Shown: positions 1-5,163 of the stretch, one piece after another | Layout of the letters: every line of letters starts with the position of its first letter | Numbering within the stretch: position 1 is the stretch's first letter | Made by a program: the position numbers and the translations under genes | The notes under the pieces: model-generated | What the model saw: the letters and a program-made list of their open reading frames with translations, nothing else | Told to the model about the DNA's origin: nothing | Databases searched by the model: none | NCBI GenBank assembly: GCA_020051025.1 | Contig: JAGVJS010000058.1 | Span: 1 to 6,413, forward strand | Direction: 5' to 3' | Source of the DNA: Sphingobium sp. | GTDB taxonomy: Bacteria > Pseudomonadota > Alphaproteobacteria > Sphingomonadales > Sphingomonadaceae | Length of the DNA stretch: 6,413 nucleotides

Positions 1-1166
1 AAACCGCCGCCCAGCGCCGCGCTCGCCGCCCCCAGTTGATGCCCGGCGAAGATCCAGCCGAAGACGATATTGGCCCGTTCCGGCCCAAACCGCTGCGCCG
101 TCAGCTTCACCGTCGGCGGCACCGTCGCGATCCAGTCAAGCCCATAGAAGACCGCAAAGAGCGACAGGCTGTAGAGCGAAAAGTCGCTGAACGGCAGATA
201 GAGGAGAGACAGGCCCCGCAGCCCATAATAGACGAACAGCAGCCAGCGATTGTCGAACCGGTCGCTCAGCCAGCCTGACCCCAGCGTGCCGAAAAAGTCG
301 AAGAAACCCATCATCGCCAGCATCGACGCCGCGCCCACCGCCGCCAGCCCATAATCGCCGCACATGGCGATGAAATGGGTCTGGATCAGGCCATTGGTGC
401 TGGCGCCGCAGACGAAGAAGGAAAAGAAGAGGATCCAGAAGGTCGGCACCTGCGCCGCATCGCGCAGCACCTGGACCGGCATCGCCAGCAGCGCGCCCAG
501 ACTGGCGGGCTGGGGCGGGACGACCTGAACCGCACGCTCACCATAGGGTGCCAGACCCAGATCCGACGGCCGATCGCGCATCAGCAGGATGACGACCATG
601 CCTGCCACAACGATCGCGCCGCATATCAGCAGCAAAGCCGTGCGCCAGCCATGCGCCTCCGTCAGGCCGGCGAGCAGCGGCAGGAACGCCAGTTGTCCGG
701 TCGCGGTACTGGCCGACAGCAATCCCATCACCAGCCCGCGCCGCTGCCCGAACCATCGCGTCGCCACCGTTGCGCCCAGCACCATCGCCGTCATGCCGGT
801 GCCCAGGCCAATCACCACGCCCCACAACAGCACCAACTGCCACAACTGCGTCATGCCAAGCGATAGCAGCAAGCCGCCTATGACGATCGACAGGGAAATC
901 AGCATCATCCGCCGCACGCCGAACCGGTTCATGAAGGCCGCGGCGAACGGTCCCATGCCGCCAAACAGCAGGAAGCGGATCGCCAGCGCGCCGCTGATAT
1001 CTGCCGCGCTCCAGCCAAATTCCTTCTGCAACGGTATGATAAACACGCCCGGCGCCCCGACGGCGCCCGCCACGACCAGCATGGTCAGGAAGGTCGCGCC
1101 GACCACTGCCCAGCCATAATGGATATTCCGCGCGGACAGGCGGCGTGCAACATGAGTCGACAGCAT
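1..1166 (-). CDS. MFS transporter, C-terminus cut off by window edge
   Basis: An inner-membrane secondary transporter of the major facilitator superfamily, 388 codons visible. The minus-strand frame is open from the ATG at 1166-1164 to the window edge, so the last residues and the stop lie outside. After a short cytoplasmic start (MLSTHVARRLSARNIHYGW) come alternating hydrophobic segments, the first being AVVGATFLTMLVVAGAVGAP. The loop between helices 2 and 3 carries a motif-A-like stretch, FMNRFGVRRMM, preceded by GMGPFAA. The text TRWFGQRRGLVMGLLSAS near residues 125-145 and the central polar loop (RDRPSDLGLAPYGE) are typical of MFS_1 proteins of the oxalate/formate or monocarboxylate-like group. 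A GAAGGGGGAA Shine-Dalgarno lies 4 bases before the ATG, fixing the start. The divergent TetR gene suggests substrate-induced expression. The substrate cannot be told from sequence: family known, cargo unknown. Confidence 0.9.
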   Translation of the reverse strand, partial: MLSTHVARRLSARNIHYGWAVVGATFLTMLVVAGAVGAPGVFIIPLQKEFGWSAADISGALAIRFLLFGGMGPFAAAFMNRFGVRRMMLISLSIVIGGLLLSLGMTQLWQLVLLWGVVIGLGTGMTAMVLGATVATRWFGQRRGLVMGLLSASTATGQLAFLPLLAGLTEAHGWRTALLLICGAIVVAGMVVILLMRDRPSDLGLAPYGERAVQVVPPQPASLGALLAMPVQVLRDAAQVPTFWILFFSFFVCGASTNGLIQTHFIAMCGDYGLAAVGAASMLAMMGFFDFFGTLGSGWLSDRFDNRWLLFVYYGLRGLSLLYLPFSDFSLYSLSLFAVFYGLDWIATVPPTVKLTAQRFGPERANIVFGWIFAGHQLGAASAALGGG

Positions 1167-1194
1167 CAACTTCCCCCTTCGGGCGACAATCGGA

Positions 1195-1223
1195 CTGGCG
1201 TTAAATGATGAACATCATATATA
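1195..1223 (+). promoter_or_regulatory. Candidate promoter of the TetR-GNAT operon
   Basis: TATATA (1218-1223) could serve as the -10 and CTGGCG (1195-1200) as a weak -35 with a 17-base spacer. The predicted transcript would start near 1230, too close to the ATG at 1240 to leave a usable ribosome site, but about 25 bases before the ATG at 1255. It overlaps the divergent transporter promoter and the palindrome at 1202-1221, so one bound TetR dimer could block both directions. Confidence 0.35.
1202..1221. promoter_or_regulatory. Palindromic operator, probable TetR binding site
   Basis: TAaATGATG-AA-CATCATaTA: the inner arms ATGATG (1205-1210) and CATCAT (1213-1218) are perfect inverted repeats around a 2-base centre, and after one mismatch two further pairs match (TA at 1202-1203 with TA at 1220-1221). 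A 20-base palindrome in an AT-rich island between a TetR gene and a divergent transporter is the usual form and place of a TetR-family operator. It overlaps the candidate promoters on both strands. Binding by the adjacent regulator is inference. Confidence 0.65.
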
Positions 1224-1230
1224 AGGTCAA
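1202..1230 (-). promoter_or_regulatory. Candidate promoter of the MFS transporter
   Basis: Read on the minus strand, TTGACC (1230-1225) is a good -35 box, followed by a 17-base spacer and CATTTA (1207-1202) as a poor -10. Transcription would start near 1195, giving a leader of about 29 bases that contains the strong Shine-Dalgarno. The palindrome at 1202-1221 covers the -10 and most of the spacer, as expected of a repressor-controlled promoter. The match is by eye and the -10 is weak. Confidence 0.45.
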
Positions 1231-1254
1231 GAGGCCAATATGGGAGAGCCGGAT

Positions 1255-1824
1255 ATGAAGGTTAGCCGCGATCAGGCCGCGCGTAATCGGGAGAAAGTGG
1301 TCGAGACAGCGTCTCGCCTGTTCCGGGCGCGTGGCGTGGATGGCGTTGGCATAGGCGAGGTGATGCGCGAATGTGGCCTTACCCATGGCGGGTTCTACAA
1401 CCAGTTCGGATCGAAGGATGCGCTGGTCGCCGAAGCCTGCGCCGCCTCACTTGCCAACAGTGCCGTCCGCTGGCGCAGCCTCGTGTCGGAGGCTGAGACG
1501 GGGGAGGGCGATGCACCCACCGCCATCGCCGCAAGCTATCTCAGCCCCCGCAATCGCGATGACCCGGAAACCGGTTGCGCCCTGATTGCTCTGGGACCGG
1601 ACGCTGCCCGGCGCGGCGGTGATCTTGCGGGCGCCTTTCGTCAGGGATTCGAGGAACTCACGACGATCCTGCAACAGTCGGGGCCGGACATCGACCGGCA
1701 GGAGGCGCTGGCCCGTATGGCGCAGATGGTCGGTGCCATGGTGCTGGCGCGCGGCGTCGCCGATCCGACCCTGTCCGACGAGATACTTGTTGCCGCCCGC
1801 CATGCGCTGGACGTCCCGGCATGA
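1255..1824 (+). CDS. TetR/AcrR-family transcriptional regulator
   Basis: A 189-residue one-component repressor, expected to act as a DNA-binding dimer. The N-terminal helix-turn-helix domain spans about residues 10-58; REKVVETASRLFRARGVDGV forms helix 1, and LTHGGFYNQFGSKDALVAEA holds the recognition helix and the conserved GGFYxxFxSKDAL signature. The C-terminal ligand domain (about 65-185) is variable, with ETGCALIAL around Cys108. The start at 1255 is preferred: GGGAG lies 8 bases upstream, and the opening MKVSRDQAARNRE resembles the usual start of this subfamily (recalled, not searched). An in-frame ATG at 1240 with AAGAGG 5 bases before it would add five residues and is the main alternative. 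The gene is divergent from the MFS transporter, with a palindrome between them, and overlaps the GNAT gene by 4 bases. Likely role: local repressor of transporter and itself; ligand unknown. Confidence 0.93.
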   Translation: MKVSRDQAARNREKVVETASRLFRARGVDGVGIGEVMRECGLTHGGFYNQFGSKDALVAEACAASLANSAVRWRSLVSEAETGEGDAPTAIAASYLSPRNRDDPETGCALIALGPDAARRGGDLAGAFRQGFEELTTILQQSGPDIDRQEALARMAQMVGAMVLARGVADPTLSDEILVAARHALDVPA

Positions 1825-2294
1825 GCGATTGGCGCCCCATGGCTGCGGCAGACATTCCCGCCGTCGCAGCTATCTCTGACGTTGTGCATGGCGCCTACAC
1901 CGAACAGGCGGCCGTCTATGTCGAGCGCCTGCAACTCTATCCGGCGGGTTGCTGGCTGCTGGAACGGGATGGCAAGGCGATAGGCTATCTGATCAGCCAC
2001 CCCTGGGCGGGTCGGCAACCGCCAGTATTGAATCATTCGATACAGGCGTTGCCCAAACCTGCCGATCATTATTATCTGCATGATCTCGCCCTGTTGACCG
2101 ATGCGCGAGGCAGCGGCGCGGCGCAGGCCGCGATCGGGATCGTGCGAGATCAGGCCCGAACGGCTGGCTATGCGCGGATCGCACTCACGGCCGTTAATGG
2201 GGCGGACGCTTTTTGGGTGCGAAATGGCTTCACCGCGCTGACCGACGGCGAAACCTATGGAAGCGGCAGCGTCGCGATGGAGCAGTTGCTCTAA
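1821..2294 (+). CDS. GNAT-family N-acetyltransferase
   Basis: A 157-residue cytoplasmic protein with a single GNAT fold, which moves an acetyl group from acetyl-CoA to an amine. The N-terminus (WRPMAAADIPAVAAIS) is the usual beta1-alpha1 opening. HYYLHDLAL (83-91) is strand beta4, and DARGSGAAQAAI (94-105) is motif A with RGSGAA as the pyrophosphate-binding loop. ALTAVN (121-126) is beta5, and FWVRNGF (131-137) is the conserved segment before the last strand. Length is normal for a stand-alone GNAT. Its ATG overlaps the TetR stop as ATGA, so translation is probably coupled and the two form an operon. Acceptor unknown: it might be a small molecule linked to the transporter's cargo or a protein N-terminus. 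The RimI-type label would be over-reading. Confidence 0.9.
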   Translation: MSDWRPMAAADIPAVAAISDVVHGAYTEQAAVYVERLQLYPAGCWLLERDGKAIGYLISHPWAGRQPPVLNHSIQALPKPADHYYLHDLALLTDARGSGAAQAAIGIVRDQARTAGYARIALTAVNGADAFWVRNGFTALTDGETYGSGSVAMEQLL

Positions 2295-2307
2295 GAACGA
2301 CTGCTCC
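2279..2307 (+). terminator. Hairpin at the end of the GNAT gene, possible weak terminator
   Basis: GGAGCAGTTG (2279-2288) pairs with CGACTGCTCC (2298-2307) in a 10-pair stem with one G-T wobble and a 9-base loop that contains the GNAT stop codon. No T-run follows, so this is not a canonical intrinsic terminator. It sits in the convergent junction with the small minus-strand gene ending at 2318 and may protect the 3' end or help to stop transcription. Confidence 0.35.
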
Positions 2308-2317
2308 CCAGATTGGA

Positions 2318-2557
2318 TCAGAGCCAGCTACGTCCATCCGGCCCCGCGCAGCCATGGGGCGGCAACTGATTGGCGAAGCGTGCCTGCATCTTGTGGCAGC
2401 CCCAATTGCGCAGCGGTGCAGGCATATAGCCATTCAGCGCGATGCCGACCTCATCATAGGGGCTGTCCCCCTGCGCGACATAGGCATACCAGCGCCCGCC
2501 AAACATGACTGAGATAGCAATCAAAAGAACGATCACAAGCCTCAGAAACTTCTGCAT
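2318..2557 (-). CDS. Small membrane-anchored protein, function unknown
   Basis: A 79-residue protein I cannot assign to a named family. The start MQKFLRLVIVLLIAISVMFG gives a short positive N-terminus (K3, R6) and one hydrophobic segment (about 4-20), either a signal anchor or an uncleaved signal peptide; no lipobox is seen. The remaining 59 residues would lie in the periplasm and are polar and aromatic: GRWYAYVAQGDSPYDEVG, then MPAPLRNWGCHKMQ with Cys54 and LPPHGC with Cys70, which could form a disulfide. The ATG at 2557 was chosen because the hydrophobic segment begins there; the frame is open further up (ATG at 2620), but that extension is low-complexity Gly/Pro/Ser and includes the G/C runs. 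The ribosome site is weak (GGAA about 6 bases upstream). From memory, similar proteins with a YDEVG...LR.WGC pattern occur in other sphingomonads, which would support a real gene. It lies downstream of rpoH but past its terminator, so it is probably separately transcribed. Confidence 0.68.
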   Translation of the reverse strand: MQKFLRLVIVLLIAISVMFGGRWYAYVAQGDSPYDEVGIALNGYMPAPLRNWGCHKMQARFANQLPPHGCAGPDGRSWL

Positions 2558-2656
2558 TTTAATTCCGATGTAAGGGGAGGGGGAGGGATACCCCCTGCCG
2601 CCGTGATCGGTAACGATCAAGCCTGTTAACCACCTCTCACCCGCAAGAGCCGGATA
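2558..2656. other. Intergenic leader region of the small protein gene
   Basis: About 100 bases between the small gene and the rpoH terminator. It holds a perfect 6-base inverted repeat with a 4-base centre (TGATCG-GTAA-CGATCA, 2604-2619). It also holds G runs (2574-2577, 2579-2583, 2585-2587) facing a C run (2591-2595) and a TTAACC hexamer (2626-2631). On the minus strand the G/C runs can form a 5-pair stem with a 7-base loop in the leader of the small gene. I found no convincing sigma-70 promoter here. Confidence 0.4.
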
Positions 2657-2686
2657 ACAAAAAAGCCCCGGATCGCTCCGGGGCTT
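2657..2686 (-). terminator. rpoH: Intrinsic terminator of rpoH
   Basis: AAGCCCCGGA (2663-2672) and TCCGGGGCTT (2677-2686) form a perfect 10-pair GC-rich stem around a 4-base loop. Read on the minus strand the stem runs into TTTTTTGTT (2664-2656), a textbook U tract, 24 bases after the rpoH stop codon. On the plus strand the following bases are only CTTTC, so termination in that direction would be weaker. Confidence 0.93.
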
Positions 2687-2709
2687 CTTTCGTCAATCTA
2701 TCCGACCGA

Positions 2710-3621
2710 TCAGGCCAGCGCGAACCGCGCCATCTTGCCCAGCCGGTCACCGGCGATGCGCATCATCGCCTTTTGCAGCTTTTCGAAGGCGCGAACCTCG
2801 ATCTGGCGGACACGCTCGCGCGACACACCATAGACCTGGCTCAGTTCTTCCAGCGTCTTGGGCTCCTCCGCCAGACGACGTTCGGCCAGGATATGCTTTT
2901 CGCGATCGTTGAGATCGGTCATCGCCTCGACCAGCATCTCGTGACGCTGGGTCTTTTCCTGTTCCTCGGCGACACGCTCGTCCTGAAGCGGATCGGTGTC
3001 CTGCAACCAATCCTGCCACTGGCCTTCGCCATCCTCGCGCATCGGCACGTTGAGCGACGTATCGCCACCCATCGCCATGCGGCGGTTCATGGATACGACG
3101 TCATCTTCCGACACGCCCAGATCGGTGGCGATCTTGGTCACGTCCTCCGGACGCAGGTCGCCATCCTCGAACGCTTCGATGTTATTTTTCATCCGGCGCA
3201 GGTTGAAGAACAACTTCTTCTGCGACGCGGTGGTGCCCATCTTGACCAGCGACCAGCTGCGCAGGATGAATTCCTGGATCGACGCGCGGATCCACCACAT
3301 GGCGTAGGTCGCCAGACGGAAACCGCGTTCCGCCTCGAACTTCTTCACGCCTTGCATCAGGCCGATATTGCCTTCGGAAATCAGCTCGCTGACCGGCAGG
3401 CCATAGCCGCGATAGCCCATCGCGATCTTCGCCACCAGGCGCAGATGCGACGTGACCAGCTGGGCTGCGGCCTCGGGATCCTGATGTTCCTCATAACGCT
3501 TGGCGAGCATATATTCCTGCTCAGGCGTCAACAGGGGAAACTTCCGAATCTCAGAGAGATAGCGGTTGAGGCTGGCTTCACCGCCCAGCGCTGGAACTGC
3601 GGGGACATTGCTCTTGGCCAT
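2710..3621 (-). CDS. rpoH: RNA polymerase sigma factor RpoH (heat-shock sigma-32)
   Basis: The alternative sigma factor that directs RNA polymerase to heat-shock and protein-quality-control promoters. It is 303 residues, normal for alphaproteobacterial RpoH. Region 1.2 is SLNRYLSEIRKFPLLTPEQE (17-36). Region 2 is about 50-125, with LVTSHLRLVAKIA, GLMQGVKKFE and the -10 recognition stretch FRLATYAMWWIRASIQEFI. The RpoH box QKKLFFNLR (134-142) separates it from RpoD and other group 2 factors. Region 3 is about 155-215, and region 4.2 has the helix-turn-helix LEELSQVYGVSRERVRQIE (257-275). The ATG at 3621 has AAAGG 7 bases upstream; an in-frame ATG at 3642 would add MKGKGND but has no ribosome site. 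rluD ends 73 bases upstream on the same strand, so rpoH may be read partly from the rluD promoter. Alphaproteobacteria often have two RpoH copies; which one this is cannot be told here. Confidence 0.98.
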   Translation of the reverse strand: MAKSNVPAVPALGGEASLNRYLSEIRKFPLLTPEQEYMLAKRYEEHQDPEAAAQLVTSHLRLVAKIAMGYRGYGLPVSELISEGNIGLMQGVKKFEAERGFRLATYAMWWIRASIQEFILRSWSLVKMGTTASQKKLFFNLRRMKNNIEAFEDGDLRPEDVTKIATDLGVSEDDVVSMNRRMAMGGDTSLNVPMREDGEGQWQDWLQDTDPLQDERVAEEQEKTQRHEMLVEAMTDLNDREKHILAERRLAEEPKTLEELSQVYGVSRERVRQIEVRAFEKLQKAMMRIAGDRLGKMARFALA

Positions 3622-3694
3622 GTCGTTACCTTTCCCTTTCATGCGCGGCGGAACCCAGAAGAGGCGTCCTGCGCCGTCGCAAACTTGTCAGAAC

Positions 3695-4648
3695 CTATAC
3701 GTGGAGCTGGCTTAACAGTTCCTGCATATCGCCGGGCAATACACTTTGAAACATAAGCCGTTCGCTCGTTACCGGATGTATGAACCCCAGGCTTTTGGCG
3801 TGCAATGCCTGCCTTTTGAAACCCAGCGTTTCCAGTATTGATTTGAAACCTTTTCTTTCTCTACCGTAAACCGGATCACCGATCAAGGGGTGTCCGATAT
3901 GGTGCATATGCACGCGAACCTGATGAGTCCGGCCGGTTTCCAGCCGACATTCGACCAGCGCCGCGCCCTGTAACCGCTCCACAACGCGATAGTGGGTTAC
4001 GGCATGCTTGCCCCGACCTTCCCGATGAACCGCCATCTTCTTTCGATCAGCGTCGGACCGTCCCACCCAGGCATCGACCGTCCCGGTGCCGGGGACCGGC
4101 ACGCCATAGACGATCGCGGCATAGAGCCGGTCGATGCTATGATCCTTGAACTGGCGCGCCAGCCCTTCATGCGCCTTGTCGGACTTGGCGACCACCAGCA
4201 GGCCGGACGTATCCTTGTCGATCCGATGCACGATGTCCGGCCGGGCCACGCCGCCAATGCCGGACAATTGCCCCTGGCAATGATGCAGCAGCGCGTTGAC
4301 CAGCGTCCCGTCCAGATTACCCGCTGCCGGATGCACGACCAGCCCGGCCGGCTTGTCCACCACGATCAGGTCGGCATCTTCATGCACGATGGTCAGCGGG
4401 ATATCCTGCGCCACCGTATCCAGAGGCACGGGAGCAGGCAGGGTGACGGTAAAGCTCTGGCCAACCGCGACCTTCATGGACGCATTGATCTTGGACACGT
4501 TCGGCGACGCCACCTGTCCTTCGCCGATCAGGCTCTTCAGCCGCTCGCGCGAAAGGTCCGGCAACAAGTCCGCCAGCGCACGGTCAAGCCGCAGGCCGTC
4601 CTGCGTCTGACTGATAATTGCTTCGATGATGGAAACCCCCGGAACCAT
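3695..4648 (-). CDS. rluD: RluA-family 23S rRNA pseudouridine synthase, RluD type
   Basis: Converts uridines to pseudouridine in RNA; RluD modifies helix 69 of 23S rRNA (positions 1911/1915/1917) during large-subunit maturation. The 317-residue length fits. The S4 RNA-binding domain is about 18-70 (LRLDRALADLLPDLSRERLK, then VASPNVSKINASMKVAVGQ). The catalytic domain begins at LIVVDKPAGLVVHP (94-107). HRIDKDTSGLLVVAK (141-155) carries the catalytic aspartate, D144. CRLETGRTHQVRVHM (234-248) and GHPLIGDPVYG (252-262) are the conserved C-terminal motifs. The S4 domain plus these motifs separate it from RluA, but RluC-like specificity cannot be fully excluded. The ATG at 4648 is the only plausible start; its ribosome site is poor. 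It is head-to-head with the JAMM gene and upstream of rpoH on the same strand. Confidence 0.95.
   Translation of the reverse strand: MVPGVSIIEAIISQTQDGLRLDRALADLLPDLSRERLKSLIGEGQVASPNVSKINASMKVAVGQSFTVTLPAPVPLDTVAQDIPLTIVHEDADLIVVDKPAGLVVHPAAGNLDGTLVNALLHHCQGQLSGIGGVARPDIVHRIDKDTSGLLVVAKSDKAHEGLARQFKDHSIDRLYAAIVYGVPVPGTGTVDAWVGRSDADRKKMAVHREGRGKHAVTHYRVVERLQGAALVECRLETGRTHQVRVHMHHIGHPLIGDPVYGRERKGFKSILETLGFKRQALHAKSLGFIHPVTSERLMFQSVLPGDMQELLSQLHV
4613..4618 (+). promoter_or_regulatory. Candidate -10 box for the JAMM gene
   Basis: GATAAT matches the -10 consensus at five of six bases and lies about 48 bases before the ATG at 4666, inside the first codons of rluD on the other strand. The -35 position is not convincing (CGCAGG at 17 bases). 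It is the most AT-rich hexamer in the area, so it is listed as a weak candidate only. Confidence 0.22.
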
Positions 4649-4665
4649 TGGTTACGGATGTAGGA

Positions 4666-5067
4666 ATGATTGTAGGAATTTCAAGATCGCTGTTGGAACA
4701 AATCGTGGCCCTGGCCGCCGCCGACCGGCATGAGATATGTGGCCTCCTGCTCGGCACCCAGGATCGGATAGAAGCCATCATCTCCGCCGCCAATGTCGCG
4801 GCCGATCCCGCGCGTCACTTTGAACTGGACCCGGCAGCATTGATCGCCGCGCATCGCGCCGCGCGTTCGGGAGCGCACGCGATCATCGGTCATTATCATT
4901 CCCACCCGTCAGGTGTCGCCGCCCCGTCGGCAACCGATGCGGCCTGCGCCACGCCGGACGGAAGTTTATGGCTCATCGTCGGGGGCGGGGAGGCGACTTT
5001 ATGGCGCGCCGGGCCGGGTACGGCGGTTAACGTCCATTTTACCAAAATGCATCTCGACAGTCGGTGA
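4666..5067 (+). CDS. JAMM/MPN-domain (M67 family) metallopeptidase
   Basis: A 133-residue stand-alone JAB1/MPN+ zinc hydrolase. The full JAMM metal site is present: Glu23 in HEICGLLLG, then HSHPSGVAAPSATD with His78, His80, Ser88 and Asp91, fitting HxH-x7-S-x2-D. All catalytic residues are kept, so an active isopeptidase/protease is expected. Bacterial relatives cleave after the C-terminal Gly-Gly of sulfur-carrier or ubiquitin-like proteins, or process cysteine-carrier conjugates; no such partner is in this window, so the substrate is unknown. The ATG at 4666 is chosen because MIVGISRSLLEQ fits the usual family start; a TTG at 4648 in frame would add six residues and overlap the rluD start codon. 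The ribosome site for 4666 is unclear (TAGGA abuts the ATG; CGGAT is 8 bases away). chpT follows after 96 bases on the same strand. Confidence 0.9.
   Translation: MIVGISRSLLEQIVALAAADRHEICGLLLGTQDRIEAIISAANVAADPARHFELDPAALIAAHRAARSGAHAIIGHYHSHPSGVAAPSATDAACATPDGSLWLIVGGGEATLWRAGPGTAVNVHFTKMHLDSR
4669..4674 (-). promoter_or_regulatory. rluD: Candidate -10 box for rluD
   Basis: TACAAT on the minus strand differs from the consensus TATAAT at one base and lies 20 bases before the rluD ATG, inside codons 2-3 of the JAMM gene. No clear -35 is seen at 16-18 bases (TCCAAC or TTCCAA are the nearest). Since the start codons are only 17 bases apart, a promoter within the neighbouring gene is required unless rluD is transcribed from further away. 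Confidence 0.3.
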
Positions 5068-5102
5068 CCGAAAGGCGGCAAGCCGGGCTTGCATCGGCGG
5101 TC
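5066..5102 (+). terminator. Two-tier hairpin after the JAMM gene, possible weak terminator
   Basis: GACCG (5066-5070), which includes the end of the JAMM stop codon, pairs with CGGTC (5098-5102). Inside it, GCAAGC (5078-5083) pairs perfectly with GCTTGC (5087-5092) around a 3-base loop. No T-run follows, so classic intrinsic termination is unlikely. The structure could mark the mRNA 3' end or partly separate JAMM from chpT expression. No other feature is seen in 5103-5163. Confidence 0.3.
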
Positions 5103-5163
5103 CGTGCAGCGCATTAGCCAGTAAAGCGCTTCCTTTCCTCCTTATCCGGCGATCCTGACCCGC

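Noticed and set aside
375..1119. Overlapping plus-strand open frames opposite the MFS transporter
   Set aside because: The transporter frame on the minus strand is unbroken with clear membrane segments and a strong ribosome site; the plus-strand products are low-complexity.
2574..2587. Canonical G-quadruplex
   Set aside because: Only three runs of three or more G are present, so a standard three-tetrad quadruplex is not possible; kept only as a low-interest composition note.
2558..2620. N-terminal extension of the small protein to the ATG at 2620
   Set aside because: The extra 21 residues (Gly/Pro/Ser-rich) would bury the signal anchor and run through the G/C-run leader; the start at 2557 places the hydrophobic segment at the N-terminus.
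3622..3694. RNA thermometer in the rpoH leader
   Set aside because: I looked for pairing of the AAAGG ribosome site with upstream bases and found only 4-base matches; there is no support beyond the gene's identity.
2773..3756. A 327-codon open frame on the plus strand opposite rpoH
   Set aside because: It is antisense to a clearly conserved sigma factor, its product is rich in His, Gln, Arg and Leu without any domain, and long antisense frames are common in GC-rich genes.
3992..4663. A 223-codon open frame on the plus strand opposite rluD
   Set aside because: It is a shadow of rluD codon bias; the product has no recognisable motif and is rich in His, Arg, Gln and Asp.
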